A DNA stretch of 64,000 nucleotides from Gaiellaceae bacterium (GTDB lineage: Bacteria; Actinomycetota; Thermoleophilia; Gaiellales; Gaiellaceae), in contig BPGK01000001.1 in assembly GCA_026002995.1 (NCBI GenBank), forward strand, positions 1,550,001 to 1,614,000. Reading direction: 5' to 3'. The translations under genes and the position numbers were made by a program. Positions 34,684-45,095 of this stretch are shown piece by piece. A model generated the notes under the pieces. That model did not search any database. It was not told where the DNA came from and saw only the letters and a program-made list of their open reading frames with translations. Position 1 is the first letter of the stretch. Each line of letters opens with the position of its first letter.

Positions 34684-35949
34684 GTCGGGGCGAGAGGCGC
34701 TCGTGATGACGGCGGCCCCGACGACCGCGTCGTCGTCGTAGAGCACGGCGACCTGGCCCGGGGCGACCGCCTCGGCCGGGCGCTCGAGGTCGAGGACGAT
34801 CCTCCCACCCGCCTCGAGGACGCGGGCCGGCACGGGCTCCGACCGGTAGCGCAGCTTCGCCTCGACCCGCTCGACAGGGACGTACAGGCGCCCTTCCCCC
34901 TCGACGCGCGTCGCGGCGAGCGCCTCGCGCGGCGCGACGACGACGGTGTTCGAGGCAGGCTCCGTTCGCAGCACATAGAGCGGCCGCGCGGTCGCGAGAC
35001 CGAGCCCCCGGCGCTGCCCCGGGGTGAAGCGCCAGTACCCGTCGTGGTCTCCGAGGACCCGGCCCTCGAGATCGACGACGTGCCCTCGCCGCGGCGCCAA
35101 GCCCTCGCGCGCGAGGAACGCCCGGTAGTCGTCTCCCGCGAGGAAGCAGGCCTCCTGGCTCTCGGGCCGCCCGGCGGCCGCGAGGCCCGCGCGCGCGGCC
35201 TCCGCGCGCGTCTCGGTCTTCGTCTGCTCGCCGAGGGGGAACCGGATGCGAGCGAGCGCCCGCGGGTCGACCGTGGCGAGCATGTACGACTGATCCTTCC
35301 GGCGATCCGCCGCCCGGGCCACGAGGAGCCGGCCGTCCCGCTCGACGATCCTCGCGTAGTGGCCCGTCCACACCTGCGAGGCGCCGGCGCGCTCGGCGAA
35401 GGCGAGGAGGGCGTCGAAGCGGAAGGCCCCGTTGCAGCGCACGCACGGGTTCGGGGTCGTCCCGTCCTCGTAGGCCCGCCGGAACGGCTCGACCACGGCC
35501 GCGCGAAAGGCGTCACGGAGGTCGAGCGTCACGTGTGGCAGGCCCAGGCGATGGCAGGTCGCCCGGGCCTGCGCGACCGAGCGTGGCGAGCAGCAGACGC
35601 GCTCGGCCGCGCGCCCGCGCGGGTCCTGCCAGAGGCGCAAGGTGACCCCGAGCGCATGCGGGCCGGCCCGGAGGAGCGCGACCGCGCTGTCGACGCCTCC
35701 GCTCATCGCGACGACGACCCGTCGCGGGTCGGGGGCGGCGACGAAGACCTGACTGAGCGCCGCCGCGAGCGCCTCCACCGCGAGCGGCTCGCCCCCGACG
35801 GCGGCCGCCTCGAGCAGGGTCAGCCCCGCAAGGGGGCGCTCGACACCGGGCGCGTCCGCGGCGACGATGCGCTCGCCGTCGACGGCGAGACGCACGAGCG
35901 CCCACGCGCCGTCGCGCGTCGCATCGCCGACGACTTCCTGAACCGGCAC
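34681..35949 (-). CDS. mnmA: tRNA 2-thiouridylase MnmA with N-terminal NifU-like extension
   Basis: Thiolates U34 of tRNA-Lys/Glu/Gln. About 422 aa. Residues about 75-420 are MnmA: PP-loop VVVAMSGGVDSAVALL, NPCVRCNGAFRFDALL (first catalytic Cys), GHYARIV, KDQSYMLATVD, RPESQEACFLAG (second Cys), GYWRFTPGQRRGLGL. Residues 1-70 (VGDATRDGAWALVRLAVDGE, AGLTLLEAAAVGGEPLAVEA) resemble a NifU/IscU-type fold but contain no Cys. Start GTG 35949 is preferred because TAGCGT (35957-35962) lies 7 nt before it; a GTG at 36012 is also in frame. Confidence 0.9.
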   Translation of the reverse strand: MPVQEVVGDATRDGAWALVRLAVDGERIVAADAPGVERPLAGLTLLEAAAVGGEPLAVEALAAALSQVFVAAPDPRRVVVAMSGGVDSAVALLRAGPHALGVTLRLWQDPRGRAAERVCCSPRSVAQARATCHRLGLPHVTLDLRDAFRAAVVEPFRRAYEDGTTPNPCVRCNGAFRFDALLAFAERAGASQVWTGHYARIVERDGRLLVARAADRRKDQSYMLATVDPRALARIRFPLGEQTKTETRAEAARAGLAAAGRPESQEACFLAGDDYRAFLAREGLAPRRGHVVDLEGRVLGDHDGYWRFTPGQRRGLGLATARPLYVLRTEPASNTVVVAPREALAATRVEGEGRLYVPVERVEAKLRYRSEPVPARVLEAGGRIVLDLERPAEAVAPGQVAVLYDDDAVVGAAVITSASRPD

Positions 35950-36152
35950 AGCTCCCACGCTACCCGCGTCGCGCGGTCGCGTCGGAGAGACGCTCGACCC
36001 CACTGCCGACACTCCGGCCGGTGCGAACCTGGACGTGCCAGGTGGGTGCCGTGCGGGACGCGACCGTGGCCGGGCCCCGACGCCGACTCCCTTCGCGTGT
36101 GTGTTGGTTCACGTATGGGCCGAAGCCGCGAGCGGGGTCGAGCACCTCCACT

Positions 36153-36578
36153 CTAGCCGCTCTCCTCCGTCGCGAAGCGCCACTCGAGCTCAACGGTGCC
36201 CTCGATCCCGAGCAGCTCGGCGAGCGCCTCGGTCACCTCGAGCTGCCGCCCCGGCTCGACGAGCGCGTTGTCGATCACTTCGGTCAGCACCTGCTTCCCC
36301 CGGTACCGGAGCACGAGCTTCGCGCCGCAGGGAAGCACCGCGTGGGAGACGCCGAGCGACTCCGGGCCGAGCACCTGGCCGCACGTCGTCCGCAGCGCGT
36401 CGCCGGCCGGCCCGCGCGAGCCGGCGAAGGCGGTCGTCCACGCCACCGGCGCCCGGAGACCCGCGAGGATCTCGGACGTTGACGGCTCGGACCGTCGCTC
36501 GACGACGGCGAGCGCCGCGGTCGCGGCGACGAGCGCGGCGGCGGCGAGCAGGAGGAGACGCTGCGCGAGGAGCTCCAT
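36153..36578 (-). CDS. membrane-anchored double-psi beta-barrel (RlpA-like) protein
   Basis: 141 residues. An N-terminal hydrophobic helix (LLAQRLLLLAAAALVAATAA) is either a signal or an anchor. The rest (TTCGQVLGPESLGVSHAVLP, CGAKLVLRYRGKQVLTEVID, RQLEVTEALAELLGI) follows the RlpA/expansin-like double-psi barrel pattern, with two Cys that could pair outside the cell. It is 6 nt after the aspS stop, so probably cotranscribed. Peptidoglycan binding is inference from the fold. The 200 bp upstream of mnmA, at 35950-36152, hold no gene I recognise. Confidence 0.6.
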   Translation of the reverse strand: MELLAQRLLLLAAAALVAATAALAVVERRSEPSTSEILAGLRAPVAWTTAFAGSRGPAGDALRTTCGQVLGPESLGVSHAVLPCGAKLVLRYRGKQVLTEVIDNALVEPGRQLEVTEALAELLGIEGTVELEWRFATEESG

Positions 36579-36584
36579 CGTCTC

Positions 36585-38324
36585 TCACGACTCCTCGACG
36601 AGCCGGAGCCCGAGCTCGTCGAGCTGCTCCCGCGAGATCGGAGACGGGGCCCCGCTCATCGGGTCGACCCCGGCCTGGTTCTTCGGGAAGGCGATCACGT
36701 CGCGCAGGTTCGGCTCCCCCGCGAGCACCATGGTCATCCGGTCGATCCCGAGCGCGATGCCGCCGTGGGGAGGCGCGCCCATCGCGAGCGCGTCGAGCAG
36801 GAAGCCGAACTTCGCGCGCTGCTCCTCGGGCGAGAGCGCGAGCAGGTCGAAGACCCGAGCCTGGAGCTCCGGCTCATGGATCCGGAACGAGCCGCCGCCG
36901 AGCTCGTGGCCGTTCACGACCAGGTCGTAGGCGTACGCGAGCGCGTGCTCGGGATCCTCGTGGAAGCGATCGCGCCACTCGTCGGTAGGGCGCGTGAACG
37001 GGTGGTGTACCGCCGTCCAGCGCTGCTCCTCCTCGTCCCACTCGAAGAGCGGGAAGTCCGTCACCCAGAGAAACGTGAAGGCGTCGTCGTCGATGAGCCC
37101 GAGCTCGCGCCCGAGGTGCGAGCGCAGCGGCCCGAGCACGCGCGAGGTCTCTCCCCAGCGACCGGCCGCGAAGAGGAGCGTCTCGCCCGGCGCGGGCGCG
37201 AGGCCGGCGAGCTCCGCCTCCGACAGGAACTTCGCGATCGGCGAGCGAATCTCTCCGCTGCCGGCGTCGCGCGCGAGGTAGGCGAGCCCCTTCGCCCCGT
37301 ACACCTTCGCGAGCTCCTCGAGCTCGGCGAGCTCCCCGCGCGAGAACGTCCGCGGCACGCGCAGGAAGCGCACGACCTCCGCATCCGCGAACACGCCGAA
37401 GCGCGAGCCGCGAGTCAACGCCGTCGCGTCCTCGAGCTCGAGGCCGAACCGCGTGTCGGGCTTGTCGGTCCCGAACCGCCGGTCCGCCTCGGCGAACGTC
37501 ATCCGCGGCCATGGCGTGGGGATCTCGATCCCGAGGCACTCGCGCCAGATTGCCGCGAACGTCCTCTCGATCAGGGCGAACAGCTCGTCGCGATCGGGGA
37601 AGGAGAGCTCGACGTCGAGCTGCGTGATCTCCTGGACGCGATCGGCGCGCAGGTCTTCGTCCCGGAAGCAGATCGCGATCTGGTAGTAGCGATCGAAGCC
37701 CGCGACCATCGTCAGCTGCTTCAGGAGCTGGGGGCTCTGCGGAAGCGCGAAGAACTTGCCCCGGTGCAGGCGGCTCGGCACGACGAAGTCGCGCGCGCCC
37801 TCCGGCGTCGGCTTGAAGAGGATCGGCGTCTGGATGTCGAGGAACCCGGCCGCCTCCATCTCGCGCCGGATCACCCCCACCATCTGCGCGCGCAGGCGCA
37901 GGTTGCGCTGGAGCTTCTCCCGTCGCAGGTCGAGCCAGCGGTAGCGCAGACGCAGGGTCTCGTCGACGCCCTCCTCGTCGAGCTGGAAGGGGAGCGGCGT
38001 CGAGCGAGAGACGATCTCGAGCTCGTCGACCGCGAGCTCGACCTCGCCCGTCGCCAGCTTCGGGTTCACCGTCTCCGGAGACCGCGCGACGACCTCGCCC
38101 CGAGCCCGCAGGACGAACTCGTTCCGCACCTCCTTCGCCACCTCGGCCGCCGCGGGCGAGCGCTCCGGGTTGATGACGAGCTGCATGAGCCCTGTGCGGT
38201 CGCGCAAGTCGACGAAGACGAGCCCGCCGTGGTCGCGGCGCCGCGCGGCCCAGCCGGCGAGCGTGAGCGTGCGCCCGACGTCGCCCGGCCGCGGGTCGCC
38301 GCACATGGCGTCGCGCCACGTCAC
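36585..38324 (-). CDS. aspS: aspartyl-tRNA synthetase
   Basis: 579 aa bacterial-type class II enzyme. N-terminal OB anticodon-binding domain (LTLAGWAARRRDHGGLVFVDLRDRTG), motif 1 (RYRWLDLRREKLQRNLRLR), motif 2 (YYQIAICFRDEDLRADRVQE, FTQLDVELSF-like), the bacterial GAD insertion (about residues 285-410) and motif 3 (GGIALGIDRMTMVLAGEPNLRDVIAFPK). GTG 38324 overlaps the hisS stop. Confidence 0.97.
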   Translation of the reverse strand: MTWRDAMCGDPRPGDVGRTLTLAGWAARRRDHGGLVFVDLRDRTGLMQLVINPERSPAAAEVAKEVRNEFVLRARGEVVARSPETVNPKLATGEVELAVDELEIVSRSTPLPFQLDEEGVDETLRLRYRWLDLRREKLQRNLRLRAQMVGVIRREMEAAGFLDIQTPILFKPTPEGARDFVVPSRLHRGKFFALPQSPQLLKQLTMVAGFDRYYQIAICFRDEDLRADRVQEITQLDVELSFPDRDELFALIERTFAAIWRECLGIEIPTPWPRMTFAEADRRFGTDKPDTRFGLELEDATALTRGSRFGVFADAEVVRFLRVPRTFSRGELAELEELAKVYGAKGLAYLARDAGSGEIRSPIAKFLSEAELAGLAPAPGETLLFAAGRWGETSRVLGPLRSHLGRELGLIDDDAFTFLWVTDFPLFEWDEEEQRWTAVHHPFTRPTDEWRDRFHEDPEHALAYAYDLVVNGHELGGGSFRIHEPELQARVFDLLALSPEEQRAKFGFLLDALAMGAPPHGGIALGIDRMTMVLAGEPNLRDVIAFPKNQAGVDPMSGAPSPISREQLDELGLRLVEES

Positions 38325-39574
38325 GGCGCGAGCCTCCCGAGCACCGCGTCGAGCACGACGTCCTCGTCGGGCGAGCCGGCCCGGCGGATCGAGGCACCGT
38401 CGGCGCGGACGACGACGACGACCGACGCGCCGAGTCGCCGCGCCTGCGTGAGCTGCCCCTTGAGCGAGCGACCCGCGTAGTCCGTGTCGCAGGAGACGCC
38501 GCGCGCGCGGAGCGCGGCGAGCCACCCCGGGAGCCGGTCGCGAGCTGCGCCCTCGTCGAGCGCGAAGAAGACGTCGAGCGGAGCCTCGCGCTCCTCGACT
38601 CCCGCTTGCTCGAGCGCGAGGAGCAGGCGCTCGATCCCGGCGCCGAACCCGACCCCGGGAACGGGCGGCCCGCCGATCTCCTCGATCAGGCCGTCGTAGC
38701 GCCCGCCGCCGGAGAGCGTGCTCTGCGCGCCCTCGTCGGGGCCGACGAACTCCCACGTCGTGCGCGTGTAGTAGTCGAGGCCGCGGACGAGGGTCGGAAC
38801 GAGCACGTAGGGCACACCGTACGCGTCGAGGTCGCGACGAACCGCCTCGAAGTGCTCGCGGCAGGCGGCGCAGAGCGACTCCCCGATCACCGGCGCCTCG
38901 CGGAGGGCCTCCTGCGTCTCCGTGGGCTTCGCGGCGAGGTTGTCGAAGACGCGCAGCGGGCTCGTCGCCGCCTTCTCGCAAGTCGCCTGGTCGAGCCGCC
39001 CGATGTTCTCGTCGAGCCAGCGGCGCAGCCGCTCGAGGTACGCGGGCCGACACTCGCGGCAGCCGATCGAGTTGAGCTCGAGCCGGAACTCGTCGACGCC
39101 GAGCCGGTCGAGGAGAGCGCGGTAGAGGTGGATGACCTCGGCGTCGAGCGACGGGTGCCCCGAGCCGAGCGCCTCGACGGAGAGCTGCCAGTGCTCGCGG
39201 TAGCGCCCGCGCTGCGGCGCCGAGTAGCGGTACATGGGGCCGACCGTGTACACCTTGACGGGCTGGGCCAGACGGTGCAGGCCGTGCTCGACGTACGCGC
39301 GGCAGATCGGCGCCGTCGCCTCCGGGCGGAGCGTGAGCGATCGGCCCGCTCGGTCGACGAACGTGTACATCTCCTTCTGCACGACGTCGGACCCGGCACC
39401 CGAGGTGCGCTCGAAGAGGGCGGTGTCCTCGAACGCGGGGGTCGTGATCGGCCGGTAGCCGTAGAGCGCGCAGAGGCGCTCCGCCTCCTCGACCACCCGC
39501 CGCCAGGCCGGCTGCTCGGAGGGAAGGACGTCGTGGGTGCCGCGCGGGCGCTCGATCCGCCGAGCGCGGCTCAC
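38321..39574 (-). CDS. hisS: histidyl-tRNA synthetase
   Basis: 417 aa class II enzyme. Seen: RPRGTHDVLPSEQPAWRRV, motif 2 region SLTLRPEATAPICRAYVEH and YRYSAPQRGRYREHWQLSVE, the His-specific GLDYYTRTTWEFVG and GGGRYDGLI, motif 3 GVGFGAGIERLLLALE, and a C-terminal anticodon domain. GTG 39574 overlaps the upstream MBL-fold gene's stop (GTGA), and hisS-aspS adjacency is widespread. Here the unit lies downstream of histidine degradation genes. Confidence 0.97.
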   Translation of the reverse strand: MSRARRIERPRGTHDVLPSEQPAWRRVVEEAERLCALYGYRPITTPAFEDTALFERTSGAGSDVVQKEMYTFVDRAGRSLTLRPEATAPICRAYVEHGLHRLAQPVKVYTVGPMYRYSAPQRGRYREHWQLSVEALGSGHPSLDAEVIHLYRALLDRLGVDEFRLELNSIGCRECRPAYLERLRRWLDENIGRLDQATCEKAATSPLRVFDNLAAKPTETQEALREAPVIGESLCAACREHFEAVRRDLDAYGVPYVLVPTLVRGLDYYTRTTWEFVGPDEGAQSTLSGGGRYDGLIEEIGGPPVPGVGFGAGIERLLLALEQAGVEEREAPLDVFFALDEGAARDRLPGWLAALRARGVSCDTDYAGRSLKGQLTQARRLGASVVVVVRADGASIRRAGSPDEDVVLDAVLGRLAP

Positions 39575-40221
39575 GGAGCGCGCTCCGCGCGCAGCTCGGC
39601 GAGGAACGGGTTGCGCTCGAGCTCGGCGCCGAGGGTCGTAGCGGGCCCGTGCCCCGGGTACACGACCGTCTCGGGCGGGAGCCGGTCGACGAGCGTGCGA
39701 ATGGAGCCGAGGAGCGTCTCCCAGTCGCCGCCCGGGAGGTCGACGCGTCCCACCGAGCCGGCGAAGAGCACGTCTCCGGAGAAGAGGCACCCGTCCGCGA
39801 GGTACGCGAGGTGCGCGGGCGAGTGCCCCGGCACGGACAGGACCTCGAACGAGACGCCTCCGACCTCGAGCGTCTCCCCGCCCCGGAGGAGCACGTCGGG
39901 CGTGTAGGCGCGCACCTCGTGCCCCGGCGGCGTGAACGCCCCGACCGGGCTCTCGAGGAGGACGCGCTCGCCCTCCGGCATGTACACGGGCGCACCCGTT
40001 CCCTCGGCGAGGTCGGCGACGCCGAGGAGGTGGTCGTAGTGCCCGTGGGTGACGAGGATCCCGACACAGCGCGCCCCGAGGCGTGCGAGCGTGAGCCGCA
40101 GCTCCGTCGCAGCGCCGCTCGGGTCGATCACGACCGCCTCGTCCGCGGCGAGATCGCGTCGGACGATGTAGCAGTTCGTCCCGATCGGACCGAGCGAGAG
40201 CTGTTCGACGCGCGGCGACAT
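39571..40221 (-). CDS. metallo-beta-lactamase-fold hydrolase (glyoxalase II-like)
   Basis: 216 aa. Zinc-binding motif THGHYDHLLGV (HxHxDH), further ligands in SVPGHSPAHLAYL (His), LFSGDVLFAGSVGRVDLPGG (Asp) and VYPGHGPATT (His). These fit the YcbL-like type II glyoxalases that hydrolyse lactoyl-thiol conjugates. Actinobacteria often use mycothiol instead of glutathione. The position directly upstream of hisS is a common context for this family. Confidence 0.85.
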   Translation of the reverse strand: MSPRVEQLSLGPIGTNCYIVRRDLAADEAVVIDPSGAATELRLTLARLGARCVGILVTHGHYDHLLGVADLAEGTGAPVYMPEGERVLLESPVGAFTPPGHEVRAYTPDVLLRGGETLEVGGVSFEVLSVPGHSPAHLAYLADGCLFSGDVLFAGSVGRVDLPGGDWETLLGSIRTLVDRLPPETVVYPGHGPATTLGAELERNPFLAELRAERAP

Positions 40222-40232
40222 CCTGCCGGCCG

Positions 40233-40628
40233 TCAGCTCCCGCGGTCGCCCGCTGCCCGCTCGGCCCTCGCCAGACGGCGCTGGTAGCTCCGCCAGAAGA
40301 ACTTGTCGAGCACGTAGCTGAAGGGGATGAAGACGGCGACGATGAGGGCCGTCTGCGCGACCTGCTGCGCGAGCGTGAGCTCGCTCGACAGGAGCATGAC
40401 GGTCACGAACATGATCGGCGCGAAGATCGCGCCCCGCTTGAGCGTGCGCCGCCACGAGGGCGCGAGCGGCTCGCGCCCGCGGCGCGTGCCGGCGTCTCCG
40501 CGGCGCTTGGCGCGAGCGGACTCGCCCCGCACCTCCTCGGGCGAGAGCTCGTTGCCCTCCTCGTCCTGCCACACGTACTCGTGCCGCTGCTCTTTCGCGC
40601 GGCGGCGGCGCTGCTTGCGGGTCGCCAT
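40233..40628 (-). CDS. two-helix membrane protein, unknown
   Basis: 131 residues. The N-terminal 60 are highly charged (RKQRRRRAKEQRHEYVWQDE), followed by two transmembrane helices (about residues 68-85, IFAPIMFVTVMLLSS; and 92-110, TALIVAVFIPFSYVLDKF) and a basic tail. A CATAAT box (40635-40640) overlaps the hutI stop and lies 6 nt from the ATG. No function assigned. Confidence 0.65.
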   Translation of the reverse strand: MATRKQRRRRAKEQRHEYVWQDEEGNELSPEEVRGESARAKRRGDAGTRRGREPLAPSWRRTLKRGAIFAPIMFVTVMLLSSELTLAQQVAQTALIVAVFIPFSYVLDKFFWRSYQRRLARAERAAGDRGS

Positions 40629-40635
40629 GCGGCGA

Positions 40636-41868
40636 TTATGCCGAGCGGCTCCACGCGACCTCGCCACCTCGGATCACGGTCTCGACCACGGGGCCGGCGA
40701 GGTGGTAGGCGACGTGCCGCCAGTCTTCGGCGGCGAGCAGGACGAGGTCGGCGTCGTACCCGCGCGCGATCCGCCCCTTGCGGTCCGCGCGCCCGAGGAC
40801 GTGCGCCGCGTTCACGGTGCACGCCGCAAGCGCCTCCTCGGGGGTGAGCCGAAGCTGCGTGCACGCGAGCGACATGACGAGCGGCAGGCTCTCGCAGAAG
40901 GCGCTGCCGGGGTTGAAGTCGGTCGCGAGGGCGACCGCCGCGCCGGCGTCGACGAGCGCACGGGCCGGCGGCATCGGCCGACCCAGGAAGAGCGCACTCG
41001 CGGGCAGCAGCACGGCCGTCACGTCGCTCGCCGCGAGGAGCGCGACGCCGCTCGCGCCCGTCACCTCGAGGTGGTCGACCGAGCGCGCGCCGAGCTCGAC
41101 CGCGAGTGGGACCGCTCCGGCCTCGGTGAACTGGTCGCCGTGGAGGCGCAGCGCGAGCCCGGCCTCGCGGCAGGCCTCGAGGTAGCGGCGCGCCTGCGCG
41201 ACGTCGAACGCCCCTCGCTCGAGGAAGACGTCCGCGGCCTCCGCAAGCGAGGCCGCCTCGGGGAGCACCTCGGCGAGCAGGAAGTCGAGGTACGCGTCCG
41301 CGTCGGCGTGCTCGGGCGGGACGGCGTGCGCGCCGAGCCAGGTCGGGACTCCCCCCGCGCGGGCCACGGCGCGGAGCTGCGCGAGCTCCGTGTCGCGGTC
41401 GAGGCCGTAGCCCGACTTCGCCTCGAACGTCGTCGTCCCCGCCTGGAGCATCCACCTCCGGTGGCGCTCGAGGGCGGCCGCGAGCCCCTCCTCGCCCGCG
41501 GCGCGGGTCGCCCGCACGGTCGCGAGGATCCCTCCACCGGCCGCGTGCAGCTCCTCGTAGCTCGCCCCTGCCGCCCGGAGCGCGAACTCGTGGACGCGGT
41601 CGCCCGCGAAGCACGCGTGCGTGTGGCAGTCGACGAGCCCCGGGATGGCGCTGAGACCACGTCCGTCGACCTCCTCGACCTCGCCCGCAATCGCCCCGAG
41701 CGCGTCCATCGGCCCGAGCGCCGCGATCCGTCCCTCCTCGCAGAGGACGAACGCGCGCTCGATGACCTCTGCCTCCCGGAGCGCCACCCCGCGCAGCGGC
41801 GCGCGCGTCCGGGCCGGGCTCACGACCGACGCGAGATCCCGGACGAGGAGCCGCCGCACGGGGCTCAC
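40636..41868 (-). CDS. hutI: imidazolonepropionase
   Basis: Third step of histidine degradation, hydrolysing 4-imidazolone-5-propionate to N-formimidoyl-glutamate. 410 aa amidohydrolase. Metal ligands in [23 protein letters not shown] and SVDHLEVT, and the substrate/metal Asp in [20 protein letters not shown] is a family signature. GTG 41868 overlaps the hutU stop. Confidence 0.96.
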   Translation of the reverse strand: MSPVRRLLVRDLASVVSPARTRAPLRGVALREAEVIERAFVLCEEGRIAALGPMDALGAIAGEVEEVDGRGLSAIPGLVDCHTHACFAGDRVHEFALRAAGASYEELHAAGGGILATVRATRAAGEEGLAAALERHRRWMLQAGTTTFEAKSGYGLDRDTELAQLRAVARAGGVPTWLGAHAVPPEHADADAYLDFLLAEVLPEAASLAEAADVFLERGAFDVAQARRYLEACREAGLALRLHGDQFTEAGAVPLAVELGARSVDHLEVTGASGVALLAASDVTAVLLPASALFLGRPMPPARALVDAGAAVALATDFNPGSAFCESLPLVMSLACTQLRLTPEEALAACTVNAAHVLGRADRKGRIARGYDADLVLLAAEDWRHVAYHLAGPVVETVIRGGEVAWSRSA

Positions 41869-43562
41869 GCGGACGGGAGATCGAGCCCGGTCGCGCGGGC
41901 GAGCTCGAGCGCGTCCTCGTACCCCGCGTCGGCGTGCCGCATCACCCCGGTGCCAGGGTCGGTCGTGAGCACGCGCTCGAGCCGCTCCGCGGCTGCGTCC
42001 GTCCCGTCCGCGACGACGACCATGCCCGCGTGGAGCGAGTTTCCGATCCCGACCCCGCCGCCGTGGTGCACGCTCACCCACGTCGCCCCGGCGGCGACGT
42101 TGACGAGGGCGTTGAGGATCGGCCAGTCCGCGATCGCGTCCGAGCCGTCCCGCATCGCCTCGGTCTCCCGGAAGGGCGAGGCGACCGACCCGGAGTCGAG
42201 GTGGTCGCGGCCGATCACGACGGGAGCCGCGACGCGCCCGCTCCGCACGAGGTCGTTGATCGCGAGCCCGGCACGGGCTCGGTCGCCGTAGCCGAGCCAG
42301 CAGATCCGAGCCGGGAGGCCCTGAAACGCGACCCGCGCCGGCGCGAGCTCGAGCCAGCGCTGGAGGAGCGCATCGTCCGGGAAGAGGCGCCGAAGCTCGA
42401 GGTCGATCGCAGCGATGTCCTCCGGGTCCCCCGACAGCGCCGCCCAACGGAACGGCCCGATCCCGCGACAGAAGAGCGGCCGGATGTAGGCGGGGACGAA
42501 GCCCGGGTAGGCGAACGCGTCCGCGACCCCGGCCTCGAACGCCTCTCCGCGCAGGTTGTTCCCGTAGTCGAAGACGTGGCAGCCCGCCCGGGCGAGCTCG
42601 AGCAGACCCTGAACGTGGGCGACGATGGAGGCGCGCGCCCGGCGCAGGTACTCGTCCGGATCGCGCGCCCGCAGGGCCGCGGCCTCCACGACGTCGAGCC
42701 CCTGCGGGACGTAGCCGTTCAACGGGTCGTGCGCCGCCGTCTGGTCGGTGACGAGGTCGAAGCGCTCGCCGCGGGCGGCGAGCTCGGGCACGACGTCCGC
42801 CGCGTTCGCGAGCAGGCCGACCGAGAGCGCCCTCCTCTCCGCGGCCGCCGCCCGCACGCGGGCGAGCGCGTCCTCGAGCGAGTCGGTCGCCTCGTCGAGG
42901 TAGCGCATCTCGAGCCGACGCTCGATCCGGGAGGGGTCGACCTCGACGCAGAGGATCGCGGCGCCCGCCATCGTCGCCGCGAGCGGCTGCGCGCCCCCCA
43001 TCCCTCCGAGACCGGCGGTGAGAATCGTACGGCCCGTGAGGTCGGGCGAGGAGAAGTGCGTCTCGCCCGCGGCGGCGAAGGTCTGGTACGTGCCCTGGAG
43101 GATCCCCTGCGTGCCGATGTAGATCCAGCTCCCGGCGGTCATCTGGCCGTACATCGTCAAGCCGGCCGCCTCGAGGCGGCGGAACTCGTCCCACGTCGCC
43201 CAGCGCGGGACGAGGAGCGCGTTCGCGATGAGCACGCGCGGCGCCTGCTCGGTCGTACGGAAGACGCCGACCGCCTTTCCCGACTGCACGAGCAGGGTCT
43301 CGTCGTCTCGGAGCCGCAGGAGGGTGGCGACGATCGTCTTGAGCGCCTCGTGACTCCGTGCGGCGCGACCGGTGCCCCCGTAGACGACGAGGCGTTCGGG
43401 GTGCTCGGCCACCTCCGGGTCGAGGTTGTTGAGGAGCATGCGGAGGGGCGCCTCGGTCTGCCACGAGCGAGCGCTGAGCGTCGTGCCCCGCGGCGCGCGG
43501 ATCCGGGTCAGGTCGCCGCAGAGCGCCTCGACGAGCGCCTCGTCCGCACGCACCGCGGTCAT
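41865..43562 (-). CDS. hutU: urocanate hydratase
   Basis: Second step of histidine degradation; converts urocanate to imidazolone propionate using tightly bound NAD as electrophile. 565 aa. Seen: [40 protein letters not shown], the NAD loop [37 protein letters not shown], and the C-terminal [23 protein letters not shown] 43562 overlaps the hutH stop. Confidence 0.97.
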   Translation of the reverse strand: MTAVRADEALVEALCGDLTRIRAPRGTTLSARSWQTEAPLRMLLNNLDPEVAEHPERLVVYGGTGRAARSHEALKTIVATLLRLRDDETLLVQSGKAVGVFRTTEQAPRVLIANALLVPRWATWDEFRRLEAAGLTMYGQMTAGSWIYIGTQGILQGTYQTFAAAGETHFSSPDLTGRTILTAGLGGMGGAQPLAATMAGAAILCVEVDPSRIERRLEMRYLDEATDSLEDALARVRAAAAERRALSVGLLANAADVVPELAARGERFDLVTDQTAAHDPLNGYVPQGLDVVEAAALRARDPDEYLRRARASIVAHVQGLLELARAGCHVFDYGNNLRGEAFEAGVADAFAYPGFVPAYIRPLFCRGIGPFRWAALSGDPEDIAAIDLELRRLFPDDALLQRWLELAPARVAFQGLPARICWLGYGDRARAGLAINDLVRSGRVAAPVVIGRDHLDSGSVASPFRETEAMRDGSDAIADWPILNALVNVAAGATWVSVHHGGGVGIGNSLHAGMVVVADGTDAAAERLERVLTTDPGTGVMRHADAGYEDALELARATGLDLPSA

Positions 43563-45088
43563 GCCAGCGCTCCCACCTCGCGCTCGGCCGCAGCGAGGAT
43601 CTCCCCGGAGCGGATCGCGGCCGCGACGCGGGCGATGTCGGCGGCGAGCGAGCGATCCTCCTCGAGTCGAGGCGAGAGCTCGCGCACCGCGTCGTGGACC
43701 GCGCGCACCCCTTCGCCCGGCTCGAGCGGCGCGAGGAACTCGATCGCCTGGGCCCCGGCGAGGAGCTCGATCGCGAGCGCGTGCTCGGCGTTCTCGAGCA
43801 CGCGGAGCGCTTTCAGGCCCGCTGCGTTGCCCATCGACACGTGGTCTTCCTGCCCCGCGCTCGTCGGGATCGAGTCCACGCTCGCGGGGTGTGCGAGCAC
43901 CTTGTTCTCGGAGACGAGCGCGGCGGCGACGTACTGGGGGATCATGAAGCCGGAGTTGAGCCCTCCCTCCTCGACGAGGAACGGGGGCAGTCCCTCGGAC
44001 AGGCTCGGGTTGACGAGCCGCTCGACCCGCCGCTCCGAGATGCTCGCGAGCTCGGCGACGGCCATCGCGAGCGCGTCGAGGGCGAAGGCGAGCGGCTGAC
44101 CGTGGAAGTTGCCGGCAGAGACGATCGCGCGCTCCTCGAGCAGGACGAGCGGGTTGTCGGTCGCGGCGTTCAGCTCGACCGCGACCGTGGCCGCGACGTA
44201 GTCGAGCAGGTCGCGACAGGCGCCGTGCACCTGCGGCGCGCAGCGGAGCGCGTACGCGTCCTGCACCTTGTCGCACCAGCGGTGCGACTCGATGATCGCC
44301 GACCCCTCGAGCAGCCGCCAGACGTTCGCAGCCGCGTCCTGCTGGCCCTTCAGCGGCCGGGCGCGGTGGACGGCCGGCGTGAAGCTCGTCCGCGAGCCCT
44401 GGAGCGCCTCGAGCGAGAGCGCGCACGCGAGGTCGGCGGTCGCGGCGAGACGGCGGGCGCGGACGACGCCGAGCGCGGCCATCGCCAGCATGAACTGCGT
44501 CCCGTTCACGAGCGAGAGGCCTTCCTTGCTCGCGAGCCGGATCGGCTCCAGCCCGACGCGCCGCAGCGCCTCGGCGCCGGGGAGGCGCTCCCCGTCCACG
44601 ACTGCCTCTCCTTCTCCGACGAGCGGGAGCGCGAGGTGCGCGAGCGGCGCGAGGTCTCCGCTCGCCCCCACCGAGCCCTGCGAGGGCACGACGGGGAGCA
44701 CCCCGCGGTTCACGCACTCGACGAGGAGCCGGACGGTCTCCACGCGCGCGCCCGAGTAGCCCTTCGCGAGCGCGTTCGCGCGCAGGAGCATGGCCGCCCG
44801 GACGACCTCGTCCGGGTAGGGCGCGCCGACGCCGCAGGCGTGACTGCGGAGCAGGCGGAGCTGGAGTTCCTCGGAGAGCTCGTCGGGGACGTGCTCGGAG
44901 ACGAAGCGTCCGAAGCCCGTGTTGACCCCGTAGGTGTGCTCGCCGTGCATCGACTCGAGGAGCGCGCGCGACGCGCGCATGCGCTCGAGCGCCTCCGGAG
45001 CGAGCTCGACCGGCGCGCCGTGCACGGAGACCTCCCAGACCTCGGAGATCGTCAGGGCCTCGCCCGAGAGCACGACCGTGTCCGGCAC
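43559..45088 (-). CDS. hutH: histidine ammonia-lyase
   Basis: First step of histidine degradation, releasing ammonia to give urocanate. About 509 aa. The MIO-forming Ala-Ser-Gly lies in [18 protein letters not shown]. Other family signatures are [42 protein letters not shown] and [13 protein letters not shown]. Two GTG codons are 6 nt apart (45094, 45088). I chose 45088 because the TAGACT box is then 7 nt away, matching the other genes. Confidence 0.96.
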   Translation of the reverse strand: MPDTVVLSGEALTISEVWEVSVHGAPVELAPEALERMRASRALLESMHGEHTYGVNTGFGRFVSEHVPDELSEELQLRLLRSHACGVGAPYPDEVVRAAMLLRANALAKGYSGARVETVRLLVECVNRGVLPVVPSQGSVGASGDLAPLAHLALPLVGEGEAVVDGERLPGAEALRRVGLEPIRLASKEGLSLVNGTQFMLAMAALGVVRARRLAATADLACALSLEALQGSRTSFTPAVHRARPLKGQQDAAANVWRLLEGSAIIESHRWCDKVQDAYALRCAPQVHGACRDLLDYVAATVAVELNAATDNPLVLLEERAIVSAGNFHGQPLAFALDALAMAVAELASISERRVERLVNPSLSEGLPPFLVEEGGLNSGFMIPQYVAAALVSENKVLAHPASVDSIPTSAGQEDHVSMGNAAGLKALRVLENAEHALAIELLAGAQAIEFLAPLEPGEGVRAVHDAVRELSPRLEEDRSLAADIARVAAAIRSGEILAAAEREVGALA

Positions 45089-45095
45089 GGACACG

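Noticed and set aside
35950-36012. Longer mnmA starting at GTG 36012
   Set aside because: Would add 21 Ser/Pro/Arg-rich residues and run through the TAGCGT box; kept as an alternative only.
35950-36152. Possible small gene or RNA between mnmA and the double-psi barrel gene
   Set aside because: Open frames here are Arg-rich shadows; no stable hairpin or tRNA-like fold found.
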